Positions 32,875-41,954 of a stretch of 64,000 nt of DNA are shown piece by piece. The stretch spans positions 1,488,001 to 1,552,000 of the forward strand of contig CBDBKU010000003.1 in NCBI GenBank assembly GCA_965206775.1, in the 5' to 3' direction. The translations under genes were made by a program, and so were the position numbers. The notes under the pieces were generated by a model, which saw only the letters and a list, made by a program, of their open reading frames with translations, made no database searches and was not told where the DNA came from. Origin of the DNA: VXMF01 sp965206775 (lineage in GTDB: Bacteria; Acidobacteriota; Terriglobia; Bryobacterales; UBA6623). Numbering within the stretch: position 1 is the stretch's first letter; each line of letters starts with the position of its first letter.

Positions 32875-34307
32875 ATGATTGGCCCTAGCACCGCGAGAGA
32901 ACGCAGCTGCGAGGCCATTTCAGGGATGTTTGACGCCGCACTTCGGTTATTCGACGTTCTCTGGGCATCATTCCTGCTGTTGTCACCTATGCTGCTCCTC
33001 GGCCTGTTTCTTGCCGGCCTCATCCATGTACTGATCTCCCGAACTGCGATTCTCAAGTGGCTTAGCGACGACAGCCTGAAATCGGTATGCACGAGCGCGG
33101 CGGTCGGTGTGCGCGTTCCGCTGTGCAGCTGTTCAGTTGTGCCTGTAGTAGCCGAAATGCGGAAGAAAGGAGCGTCCCGCTCGGCCTGCATTTCGTTTCT
33201 CATCACCGCTCCTTAAACAGGAGCGGATTCGATTCTGGTCACGCATGCGTTCTTCGGGTTCGTCGCGGCAGTCGTCAGGCCACTCGTCAGCTTCATCACG
33301 GCTGTGATTACGGGTATTTGTTGCATCGGCCTGATCCGAGAGGACAGCCATGATCTGAAGCTAGGCGAACCTCAGAATCTCGCCCATGGCGAGGACGATT
33401 GCGGGCATGAGCACCGCAACAGCGAGGAGGGTCACTGTAGTTCCGGGCACGGCCACGGGGTGCACCGGCCACTCATGACCGCTTCCGAAGACTGCTACGT
33501 GAGCCCACCACAACTCAAGGCGATGCTACTTGCCTGGGCTGGGAACTTCACCGGGAGGAATGTCCTGAGAGCGGATGGGACCGAGGCCCCATCGTTGGTC
33601 AAGCCTGCTCAGGGTTTACTCCGAAACGATCCGAGGCGAGTCTTCCGATCCTATAGCGGTCGACGCGACGGGCGGTACCGAAGCCGACGCGCCCAGCCTG
33701 GGCAAGGTCATCAAGCATGTCTTCCGATACGGATTCGTCGAAGTAGCTGACGACATTCTCTTTGCTCTGATTGTCGGTGTCGCTATTGGAGGATTGCTCT
33801 ACTTGGCAATTCCGGACGACCTGATGTCGAGTGAATACGCGCGCGGGCTCTCTTACCCGGTCATGGTGCTAGTCGGAATTCCTCTTCACATCTGCGCGTC
33901 GGCAAGCACGCCGATTGCAGCCGCACTGGTCGCCAAGGGACTTAGCCCGGGGGCCGCCCTGATATTCTTGATGACCGGGCCATCTACCAACTCCGGGACC
34001 ATCGCGATTATAGTCCGCCAGTTTGGAGCCCGTTTTGGATTCGTTTACGTCGCTGGCGTGATCGCAGTGACGACCGTTCTCGGTATCGCGATCGACAATG
34101 GTCATTGCCTGGGGCCTGACACTCCCGGTTAACCTGTCGGCCTCTGCCTGGGGCCTGACACTCCCGGACTTGCCGGCCGTTCAGTTCGTGGAATGGACCG
34201 GCGCTGTTGTCCTCATCGCGTTGATTTTTTGGCGTCTCAGGGCACGGATGCTTAAGGGCGGTCACGAGAGCTCGTTCCCAACTTCGCGCCCGCAGTCGGC
34301 CGCTTGA
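32875..34307 (+). pseudogene. Broken SO_0444-type Cu/Zn efflux permease (DUF318)
   Basis: The translation gives a recognisable heavy-metal permease but is interrupted three times. The N-terminal half shows 'LLLSPMLLLGLFLAGLIHVL' and 'VPLCSCSVVPVVAEMRKKGA', the Cys-x-Cys motif of the family. A TAA at 33214-33216 replaces the Gln codon expected in 'LITAPQTGADSIL', after which the same frame continues through a His/Cys-rich loop ('DCGHEHRNSEEGHCSSGHGH'). Between about 33590 and 33690 homology shifts frame to 'VIKHVFRYGFVEVADD' and 'GIPLHICASASTPIAAALVA'. It shifts again near 34096 to 'VIAWGLTLPV' and the last membrane segment, ending at 34307. A 39-bp tandem repeat lies in the tail. The intact protein would have exported copper or zinc. 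Confidence 0.82.
34106..34167 (+). repeat. 39-bp-period partial tandem duplication
   Basis: The 23-bp sequence at 34106-34128 recurs exactly at 34145-34167. The 39-bp period keeps frame and duplicates 'AWGLTLP' in the last part of the broken permease gene. Confidence 0.8.
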
Positions 34308-35057
34308 AGGGGGCGCTTGGCGCCGCCTTCCGCTGATCGGCGATTCCGACTCTCGAGTTTATGAAGCCTGTGGCGGGTGACCCGCCGACCATTGATTTCC
34401 CTTCAACTGGCTCGACTTAGGTTAGGCCAACTTCAGTGCCCAATCGTCGCCTGTCCGGGAGCTGAGCTGAAGAGAGCGTCGCCGGGGCTCCACTACGTGG
34501 GACCGTGGTCGGCCTGCAAGATCTGCAAGTGATCGGCGCGCCAATTCAGGTCTCCAATCAAGGATCCGTATGTTCGCTCGGATGCCGTGCGCCCATGCAG
34601 TTGACGATGGAACGTTCGCCGCAGAGTTGCGGCATGGACAGGCCGAGCCGCTCCCGCAGCGGAACGACCTAGCGCTGCTGCGCGGTCCGCAGAACAGGGG
34701 CCGGCGCTCGCGCTCGATGTCGGAGTAGAGGCTGGGTTGCTCACGACACACTGCCGAAACTTGGGGCCGGAGCCAAGGGATAGGACAGGGCGATCATTGG
34801 CGTGGCCCTCGCCATCAGAGCAACAACGCATTCGGATTCGCCGGTGCCACGTTTGAAGTCGAGTATTGGGCCCCCGAAGACTAACGGTCTTGTGACTATT
34901 ACAGTGCTGCATTGACCCTCTTTGGACTTCGATTGTGAGCAATCAATGATCAGCTCGACAGAGTCGGCCAATTCATTCGAAAGACCCCGGAGCATTGGGA
35001 AGCGGGATGAATCGTGTCGTGCTATCAGCCCTGATTTCTAGTCTGGATGGCCTGCTC
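34308..35057. other. 750-bp region without a recognisable gene
   Basis: Several short frames overlap on both strands. The most protein-like is a minus-strand frame at 34741-34995 of 84 codons ('LADSVELIIDCSQSKS', 'TPMIALSYPLAP'), but it has no domain, signal or ribosome-binding site. It could be a remnant. Base composition becomes noticeably richer in A+T from about 34750 onward, in common with the ZIP gene. Confidence 0.4.
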
Positions 35058-35906
35058 TTAGCGGATTAGATCAATGACGGGAAAATGCTCGAGATAGTGC
35101 AGGGTATAAGCCAAAGCGATTCCAGTCAAGAATGATCCCGTAAGCAAGAAGCGATCATGACCGTGGAAATGGACTTCTGGTAACAAGTCGCTTAACGAGA
35201 TACACAGCAGAGCACCTGCTCCGAATGCCAAGGCGCGACCTATTGCACCTCCTTCCGCCGGTCCTAGAAGACTTATTCCCCAGCACGTCAAGAATGCGGC
35301 GAGCGGACACAACAAGGCAATAGAGACGTTGACTGACACCGCAGTGCGGTGACCGATGCCCGCAATTCGCATCAAGCCAAGAATTGAGAAAGCATCTAGG
35401 GGCTTGTGTAATACAATCGCTAGGAACATTCCGAAACTGACTAGGCCAGAGTCAAGATTGCCGTGTGAGATGCTCTGCACGCTAGCTCCAAGGGCAATAC
35501 CCTCCATTAGAGTGTGTATTCCCATGCCTACACTAATGCCGAGCCAGCTTAGCGAACTGATTTGGCTTCCTCGATCATCGTGATGGCCGTGGTTCCTGTC
35601 TTCTATTCCAGCAATATCGTGTTGATGAAATTGAAAGACTCGTAACAGAAATACCATCAGTATCATGCCGATGATCATCCACCATACTGCGATCTCTATC
35701 GCTTGAGGCCCCGAGATCTGCATTAAGCTATGGGGAATCAGATGGTACAGTGCCACGCCAAGAGTGACGCCCGCGACGAAACTCATTGTCACCTGCATGC
35801 GGGTGTGCGTGAGGCGAATAGTGTTTTGCACCCAAACGCCGAGGAGTGCGGCGGCGACAATGACCACGGAGTACACGGTCAGAAGCACCAGAGAATTCGA
35901 ATTCAC
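35058..35906 (-). CDS. ZIP-family divalent metal transporter
   Basis: The 282-residue protein has about eight membrane segments. The metal-binding pattern of the ZIP family is in TM4, 'MGIHTLMEGIALGASVQ', and TM5, 'IVLHKPLDAFSILGL', with a His-rich cytoplasmic loop between TM3 and TM4 ('FHQHDIAGIEDRNHGHHDD'). A short 'VHFHGHD' loop lies near the C-terminus. ZIP proteins move Zn2+, Fe2+ or Mn2+ into the cytoplasm. The gene is clearly richer in A+T than its neighbours and uses more A/T-ending codons, which suggests horizontal transfer. It lies about 750 bp from the broken Cu/Zn permease on the other strand and may form part of the same metal island. Confidence 0.9.
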   Translation of the reverse strand: MNSNSLVLLTVYSVVIVAAALLGVWVQNTIRLTHTRMQVTMSFVAGVTLGVALYHLIPHSLMQISGPQAIEIAVWWMIIGMILMVFLLRVFQFHQHDIAGIEDRNHGHHDDRGSQISSLSWLGISVGMGIHTLMEGIALGASVQSISHGNLDSGLVSFGMFLAIVLHKPLDAFSILGLMRIAGIGHRTAVSVNVSIALLCPLAAFLTCWGISLLGPAEGGAIGRALAFGAGALLCISLSDLLPEVHFHGHDRFLLTGSFLTGIALAYTLHYLEHFPVIDLIR

Positions 35907-35968
35907 AAGTCGATCCCCTGGATTCCTAGCTGGCTTGGGTCTCTATCCTTGGCATTCAAAATGCTCGC

Positions 35969-37021
35969 CTAGAGGTTCAGTTGCGCCTTCCCGAACTCCA
36001 AGCAAGCACGATTGTTGTCTTCCTCGATTTGAAATCGTTCCCCTGCCGGGAGGCGGTCGATGGACGGAAGCGGCTTGCCGTTGTTCCGGACAGATCGGAG
36101 CGACGCCGCCAGATCCATGCCCGGTACCCGTCCCATCGTGACCCAGTACTCCTGACGCAGACATGGCACGTTCAGCGGGTCGCGCGTAATCATCTCGAGG
36201 GTGAATCTCACTTCAGGGCGTGCTGCTCGGATCGAGTCCACCACGGCCTTCATGTCCAGGCATCCCTCCCCGAACGGAACCTCGGCAAGCAAGAAACCGT
36301 CCTCGTAGGCCTCAAGTCCCATATCCTTCAGATGCACTGAGTTTGCATACGGTGCAAAGGCCCGCACCGTCTCGAGAGGGTCCTCGAGCAGAGACATGCT
36401 GTTGCCCGTATCAATCGTTACGCCAACCGATTCGCTGTCGATGCGCTTCAGCATCTGCAGCATCTCGTCGATGCGCCAGTCCTTGTGGTTCTCAATCGCG
36501 AGCCGCACACCGTGCTTGCGCAGGATCGGCTCCGCCCGCGTCAGGGAATTCCAACTCTGCCGCGAGAACTCCTTCCAGGCTTCGAGCGTTTTGAATGTCT
36601 CGTAGCGGCGACCGCCCAGCATCACGGTGCGGATTACGGAACCGCCTGTGGCGCGAGTCGCGCGGACGGTCTTCTCGAACAGGTCCAGGCTCGCACCGTC
36701 GTCCTTCGGCAAGCGCGCCGATACCTCGACGTACATCCCATACTCTTCAGCCTTCTCGCGCACCCTAGCGGCGTAGCCTTGGTCCAGCGAAGCCAGAGGC
36801 GCCTGGACGCCTCCGGCTCCCATGCCCCTGCAGTGGTCTAGGAATCTCACCGTCTCCGAGAATCGCTGCGATGGGTCGGTGTCTCGATCCGCCCGGCCGC
36901 GCTGCATGAACGCTGCCGTTCCGATCCCCATGCGGTACGCCGGGCTTGCACTTGATGCAGTGCGTGCGGCCGCCGCTACTCCGAGACTCGACCGAAGGAA
37001 GGCTCTGCGACTCTCGATCAT
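35969..37021 (-). CDS. Tat-exported sugar phosphate isomerase/epimerase-like TIM barrel
   Basis: The 350-residue protein starts with a leader containing 'ESRRAFLRSSLGVAAAA', a Tat-like signal. The xylose-isomerase-like barrel shows 'GAGGVQAPLAS', the conserved Glu of 'VRLAIENHKDWR', 'GVTIDTGNSMSLLEDP', 'VHLKDMGLEAYEDG', and Glu of 'VRFTLEMITRDPLNVP', consistent with a metal-dependent keto-sugar isomerase fold. The substrate is unknown. It is a distant paralogue of the protein at 15059-15994; both are exported. The start at ATG 37019-37021 directly precedes the leader. Confidence 0.85.
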   Translation of the reverse strand: MIESRRAFLRSSLGVAAAARTASSASPAYRMGIGTAAFMQRGRADRDTDPSQRFSETVRFLDHCRGMGAGGVQAPLASLDQGYAARVREKAEEYGMYVEVSARLPKDDGASLDLFEKTVRATRATGGSVIRTVMLGGRRYETFKTLEAWKEFSRQSWNSLTRAEPILRKHGVRLAIENHKDWRIDEMLQMLKRIDSESVGVTIDTGNSMSLLEDPLETVRAFAPYANSVHLKDMGLEAYEDGFLLAEVPFGEGCLDMKAVVDSIRAARPEVRFTLEMITRDPLNVPCLRQEYWVTMGRVPGMDLAASLRSVRNNGKPLPSIDRLPAGERFQIEEDNNRACLEFGKAQLNL

Positions 37022-37355
37022 GCTGGCTAGTCTGGCACACTTCCCGATCAGGCGAGCATTCGCCTAGGGTCTACGATCGCCACGCGTCGCTGATTGCAAC
37101 ATGCCTAAACTTTTTTTCAAGAGTGTCTCGGGCCAATCGGAACTTTCCTTGGAAGCGTCGAGATTCATTGTCGTCGAGTCGATTTTCTTCATCCTAGGGT
37201 TCTCGGGCCAAGTCATGTTCCTCCGTACTTTGACGGAAGGACTCGAAGCCTGCCACTCTCAACGTTCTCACGGGACGGACGCAACTCATCTGAACCGTAC
37301 CTCTAGCGTAGGCGAGAACTTCGAACTAGCCCTGCTGCTAGCTACAGAACCTTGA
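37022..37355. other. 334-bp intergenic region
   Basis: No gene seen. The region is A+T-richer than the surroundings and borders the ISAs1 remnant, so it may be the scar of an old insertion. Confidence 0.4.
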
Positions 37356-37760
37356 TCACGAACATAGTGAATCCCCTTTTTCCGCCGCTCTCCAATCGCC
37401 ACGTACTAGATCCGGCAGGACGGGCACGAAACAGACGCTCACCGGCCGGCGCTGCCGACCGGCCTTCTCGTACTTGGTCTCGCGCAGGATTCGGAACACG
37501 CGTGGCACACCGGGGAAGTCGAGCCATTCGGGGCAGTTGGAGATCTCCTCTGAGACCTGGATCGTGCGCTGCTCGATGCGCCCCTGCCCGGAACTCACGA
37601 CCGCGAGTTGCCGCGCGGACCAGCGATAGTCGTCCCGCAGCCCGCCGTTGCTTGCGAGATCCCGGTCGCAGGACCCGGGCAGCGTCTCGCCGTCGATTGC
37701 GATGCCCCCCCTTTCAAGTATCCAGTCCCCTTTCGTTATGCTGTAGAGCTTGGCCGCGCC
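37356..37760 (-). pseudogene. ISAs1-family transposase remnant
   Basis: The frame contains two blocks of ISAs1-type transposases. The first, 'IAIDGETLPGSCDRDL', holds the first catalytic Asp (IAIDGKTLRGS in intact proteins). The second, 'GQGRIEQRTIQVSEE', 'CPEWLDFPGVPRVFRILRE' and 'TKYEKAGRQRRPVSV', matches the region after the second Asp. About 100 residues between them, including the second catalytic Asp, are missing, and the C-terminus is lost. No inverted repeats were recognised. Its upstream edge lies against the ribosome-binding site of the beta-oxidation gene at 37797. Confidence 0.75.
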
Positions 37761-37796
37761 GACGAAGCGTCCCGCGATGGCCCCTAGGAGGAACCC

Positions 37797-39929
37797 ATGG
37801 GCGATCTTGTCCAACTAAGCGTCGAGAACGGAGTCGGCGTGATCACAGTGCAGAACCCGCCGGTCAACGCCCTCAGCCCTGGCGTGCCGGAAGGCATCTT
37901 ACAGGGAGTGCGGAGCTTCGCAGCCGACGAGAACGTGAGCGCGATCATACTGATCGGCGGCGGACGGACTTTCATCGCAGGAGCCGACATCAAGGAATTC
38001 GGCAAGATCACCTCGGGGCAGAAGAAGCGCGGGCCGGGCCTGACCAACGTCATCGACGGCTTGGAGAATTCGGACAAGCCGACCGTGGCCGCCATCCACG
38101 GAACGGCGTTCGGCGGCGGTCTGGAGACCGCGCAAGGGTGCCAGTACCGAGTCGCCCTGCGGTCCGCCCAGGTCGGCCAGCCCGAAGTGAAGCTGGGTAT
38201 CATCCCAGGCGCGCACGGCACCCAGCGCCTGCCACGCCTCGCGGGCGTGCAGAAGGCATTGGAAATGTGCGCCTTGGGCGATCCGATTTCCGCCGATGAA
38301 GCGTACCGGTTCGGAATCGTCGACCGTGTGATCGACGGTAGTGGGTACGACGATTTGCTGGCAGGGGCGGTGGCGTTTGCCGCCGAGATGGCGGCCAGCG
38401 GTGGCCCCCATCCGAAGGCGAGCGAGAAGGACGACAAACTCGGCACCCCGGAAGAGGCCGCTCCGCTATGCGAGGCCGCACGGGCCCTGGCGCGCAAGAA
38501 GCGCCGCGGCCACATGGCGCCCCTCAAAGCGATCGACGCAGTAGAGGCTGCGGTCTCGCTCCCGTTTTCCGAGGGCATCAAGCGCGAGGCCGCGATCTTC
38601 CGGGAATGCCTGTTCTCGACTCAATCGAAAGCCCTCATCCACGCGTTCTTCTCGGAGCGGCAGGTGCGAAAGATTCCCGACGTGCCGAGGGAAACGCCGA
38701 CGCGCGAAATCCGTTCCGCCGCCGTGATCGGTGCCGGGACGATGGGCGGCGGGATCGCAATGTCGTACGTGAATGCGGGTATCCCCGTCCGGCTGAAGGA
38801 AGTCACTCAAGAGGCGCTCGACAAGGGCGTGGCGATCATCCGCAAGAACTACGAGAGGTCAGTCTCCCGCGGGCGCTTCACGCCGGAATTCGCAGAGCGG
38901 CGAATGACGATGATCACTCCTCAGATCGATTGGGAAGGATTCGGTGACGCGGACATTGTGGTCGAGGCCGTGTTCGAGAACATGGCCCTGAAGAAGGATG
39001 TCTTCCAGCAGATCGATGCAGTCGCTCGTCCGGGCGCCGTGCTTGCCACGAACACGTCGACGCTGAACGTGGACGAGATCGCAGCGGTGACATCACGTCC
39101 CGAGGACGTCATCGGCCACCATTTCTTCAGCCCTGCGAACGTCATGCGCTTGCTGGAGATCGTACGTGGCGCTAAGACCAGCAAGGACGTCGTCGCTACG
39201 TCGATGGGCCTGGCCCGGAGGCTCAGGAAGGTCGGAGTGCTCGTCGGCAACTGTCACGGATTCGTTGGCAACCGGATGTTTCACCCGTACCGCCGCGAAG
39301 CCCAGTTCCTCGCCGAGGAGGGCGCGAAGCCATCGGAAGTCGACCGTGTGCTCTACGAGTTCGGAGCTGCGATGGGTCCGATGGCCGTGGGGGATCTGGC
39401 CGGGCTCGACGTCGGTATGAGGGTGCGCAAGGAAGCACCCCAAATTTACCCGTCGGGCACGCGCCGACCGCTCGCCGAAGATGCACTGTGCGAGCTGGGC
39501 CGCTACGGCCAGAAGACAGGGGCCGGATGGTATCGGTACGGAGCAGACCGCAGCCGCCACGAGGATCCTGAGGTCGATGCGCTCCTCAAGCGCGTCGCGG
39601 CCGACGCCGGAATCGAGCAGCGTGAGATTTCCGAGAGCGAGATCCTCGACCGCGTCGTCTACGCCCTTGTCAACGAAGGAGCGAGGATCCTCGAAGAGGG
39701 ATACGCGCTCCGGTCGTCCGACATCGACATCATTTACCTATACGGCTACGGGTTCCCGGCGCACCGGGGCGGCCCCATGTTCTACGCGGACAGCGTCGGC
39801 CTCAGCAATGTTCTGGAACGCATCGAGGAATTCCACGAGCAGCAGGGCCACTGGTGGCGGCCCGCTCCTCTGCTGAAGGCTTTGGCTGGGCAGGGAAGCA
39901 CTTTTAGCAATTGGGATCGATCGCGCTGA
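37797..39929 (+). CDS. Enoyl-CoA hydratase/3-hydroxyacyl-CoA dehydrogenase fusion (beta-oxidation)
   Basis: The 710-residue protein combines both activities, as in FadB/FadJ and peroxisomal bifunctional enzyme. The hydratase domain (1-190) has the oxyanion-hole segment 'AAIHGTAFGGGLE' and two Glu, E110 and E130 ('QPEVKLGIIPGAHG'), equivalent to the catalytic pair of E. coli FadB. The NAD-binding domain starts with 'AAVIGAGTMGGGIAMSY' (308-324), followed by 'HHFFSPANVMRLLEIVRG' with the catalytic His, and two C-terminal dimerisation domains ('GFVGNRMFHPYRREAQFL', 'YLYGYGFPAHRGGPMFYAD'). It catalyses the second and third steps of fatty acid beta-oxidation. AGGAGG 6 nt before the ATG is a very good ribosome-binding site. 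No thiolase is adjacent. Confidence 0.94.
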   Translation: MGDLVQLSVENGVGVITVQNPPVNALSPGVPEGILQGVRSFAADENVSAIILIGGGRTFIAGADIKEFGKITSGQKKRGPGLTNVIDGLENSDKPTVAAIHGTAFGGGLETAQGCQYRVALRSAQVGQPEVKLGIIPGAHGTQRLPRLAGVQKALEMCALGDPISADEAYRFGIVDRVIDGSGYDDLLAGAVAFAAEMAASGGPHPKASEKDDKLGTPEEAAPLCEAARALARKKRRGHMAPLKAIDAVEAAVSLPFSEGIKREAAIFRECLFSTQSKALIHAFFSERQVRKIPDVPRETPTREIRSAAVIGAGTMGGGIAMSYVNAGIPVRLKEVTQEALDKGVAIIRKNYERSVSRGRFTPEFAERRMTMITPQIDWEGFGDADIVVEAVFENMALKKDVFQQIDAVARPGAVLATNTSTLNVDEIAAVTSRPEDVIGHHFFSPANVMRLLEIVRGAKTSKDVVATSMGLARRLRKVGVLVGNCHGFVGNRMFHPYRREAQFLAEEGAKPSEVDRVLYEFGAAMGPMAVGDLAGLDVGMRVRKEAPQIYPSGTRRPLAEDALCELGRYGQKTGAGWYRYGADRSRHEDPEVDALLKRVAADAGIEQREISESEILDRVVYALVNEGARILEEGYALRSSDIDIIYLYGYGFPAHRGGPMFYADSVGLSNVLERIEEFHEQQGHWWRPAPLLKALAGQGSTFSNWDRSR

Positions 39930-40169
39930 TTCGGACGCTTGGGTTGGAAGTCTGCCCTGATCTCAGAGCTGCCAGTCGTTGCGCGGTCTCGTTGAGAGCC
40001 GTGGGTTGCCTTGTGGCGTCGCCGGCCGTGTTTCCCACCCGTGGTGGCCTCGCACGTGCGTCCTCGCATGCCAGCAAATGCATTCCTCTCCCGCGCTCTG
40101 GTCCGTGTGCGACGATACGGTCCGAGACGCTCTTCCTTGAGACAACTACCGGACCCAGACAGGCCTCGA

Positions 40170-41954
40170 GTGCGGAAGCATAGTCACAGTTCAGCGTGCG
40201 GCGCAATCGTTGCCGTTGCCTGTCACGGATCCATTGCTCTATTTGGGCTGCTGTCGGCCTGCTTGGTCGTTCCGGGCCGAGCGGCACCGCCCGAGCTGAT
40301 ACTTCACAACGGCAAGATCGTCACCGTCGACGAGCAATTCTCAATTGCCGAAGCGCTCGCGATCGAGAGGGGCCGGATCGTCGCCGCAGGCAGCAATGCC
40401 GCCGTGCGTGCGCTGGCCGGTCCGGAATCGCGATCGATCGACCTTCAAGGCAAGACCGTTCTCCCCGGACTCATCGACACTCACACGCATCCCCTCGGTG
40501 CGGCGATGTACGAGTTCGACCATCCCGTCCCGGAAATGGAAACGATCGCCGATGTCCTCGACTATTTCCGTCGGCGGGCTCAGGTCGTACCCGAGGGAGG
40601 CTGGATTCGACTTCAGCAGGTTTTCATTACGCGACTGAGGGAGCAGCGCTATCCGACCCGGGCCGAACTCGACGAAGCTGCGCCCAACCATGCGGCGTAC
40701 TTTCGCACCGGGCCTGACGCTTCGCTCAATTCCCTGGCGCTCCAACTCAGCGGAATCGACAAGGGCTTCCGGATCCCGCAGGGGGTGCTGGGCAAGGTCG
40801 AGCGCGACAAGGACGGCGAGCCGACCGGAATCGTCCGTAGCGGCGCTCGCCTTATTAGATTCCGCGAAAGCCAGAGCAGACCCTCGCCCGATGACGAACT
40901 CCGTCGTCTGGCCGAGCTGATCGGCGCCTACAACAAGGTCGGGCTGACAAGCATTGCCGATCGCAACGCGAGTCCCCAGGCCGTCGAACTCTACGAAGAC
41001 CTTCTGAGACGCGGCGAGCTCACAGCGAGGGTGTTCTTGAGCTACGCCATCAACGCGCAGGATTCGCTCGAAGACATTGAAGCAACGATTTCCAAGCTTG
41101 CGCGGCACCCTCGGCACCGCTACGGATCGATGCTGTGGCTACGAGGAATCAAGTTCTTCATGGATGGCGGCATGCTGACCGGAAGCGCCTACATGCGGGA
41201 GCCTTGGGGAACCAGCGAGGTTTATTCGATTACCGATCCGAACTATCGCGGGCTGCGATTCGTTCCGCCCGGAAAGGCCTACGCGATCACCCGCTTGGCC
41301 CTGGTGAACGGTCTGCAGCCGACCGCCCACTCTGTCGGCGATGGAGCAGTGCACGCGCTGATCGATGCCTATTCGGAAATCAACGATGAATTCAGGGTGC
41401 GCGAAATGCGGCCGTCCATAACGCACTCGAACTTCATGAGTCCCGAGGCTATCGAGCAAATGGCCGAAATTGGCATTGTCGCCGACTTGCAGCCGGCCTG
41501 GCTCGAAAGAGATGGCGCGACCCTGCTCAAGCAGTTCGGCGAGGCGCGCCTGAGGTACTTCCAGCCGTATCGAAGCCTGCGGGATGCGGGCGTGACCGTC
41601 GGGGGCGGCTCGGATCACATGCAGAAGATCGGAAGCATGCGTTCGATCAATCCTTACAACCCGTTCTTCGGGATGTGGATCACGTTGACACGGCAGCCCC
41701 GCTGGACAGATTCGGTGATGCAGCCCGAACAGCGGCTCACAAGGGAACAAGCTATCCGGCTCTACACGATTGACAACGCGTACATCACTTTCGCCGAGGA
41801 CGAGAAGGGTTCTCTCGAGGTCGGGAAGCTGGCCGACTTGATTGTCTTGGACCGAGACATTCTCGAGTGCCCGGTTGACCGGGTGAAGGACATCAGTGTG
41901 GAGCGAACCTATCTCGGCGGCAAGCTCGTCTACTCCGCTGCCGGCGGGAACTGA
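40170..41954 (+). CDS. Exported YtcJ-like amidohydrolase
   Basis: The amidohydrolase domain starts with 'LILHNGKIVTVDEQFSIAEA', then 'LPGLIDTHTHPLGA' with the metal HxH. It has 'QPTAHSVGDGAVHALIDAY' and 'RPSITHSNFMSPE' with further His ligands, 'GVTVGGGSDHMQ' with the metal Asp, and 'RLTREQAIRLYTIDNA'. It closes 'GSLEVGKLADLIVLDRDIL'. This matches the YtcJ-type amidohydrolases (about 550 residues), which hydrolyse amide or ester bonds of unknown substrates. The hydrophobic segment 'IALFGLLSACLVVPGRAA' is probably a signal peptide. No ATG fits; the GTG at 40170 gives 594 residues, but the start is uncertain and the frame is open from 40011. Confidence 0.85.
   Translation: MRKHSHSSACGAIVAVACHGSIALFGLLSACLVVPGRAAPPELILHNGKIVTVDEQFSIAEALAIERGRIVAAGSNAAVRALAGPESRSIDLQGKTVLPGLIDTHTHPLGAAMYEFDHPVPEMETIADVLDYFRRRAQVVPEGGWIRLQQVFITRLREQRYPTRAELDEAAPNHAAYFRTGPDASLNSLALQLSGIDKGFRIPQGVLGKVERDKDGEPTGIVRSGARLIRFRESQSRPSPDDELRRLAELIGAYNKVGLTSIADRNASPQAVELYEDLLRRGELTARVFLSYAINAQDSLEDIEATISKLARHPRHRYGSMLWLRGIKFFMDGGMLTGSAYMREPWGTSEVYSITDPNYRGLRFVPPGKAYAITRLALVNGLQPTAHSVGDGAVHALIDAYSEINDEFRVREMRPSITHSNFMSPEAIEQMAEIGIVADLQPAWLERDGATLLKQFGEARLRYFQPYRSLRDAGVTVGGGSDHMQKIGSMRSINPYNPFFGMWITLTRQPRWTDSVMQPEQRLTREQAIRLYTIDNAYITFAEDEKGSLEVGKLADLIVLDRDILECPVDRVKDISVERTYLGGKLVYSAAGGN

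Noticed and set aside
34741..34995. 84-codon minus-strand frame before the ZIP gene region
   Set aside because: Composition is fairly protein-like but there is no domain, signal, or ribosome-binding site and no context to support it.
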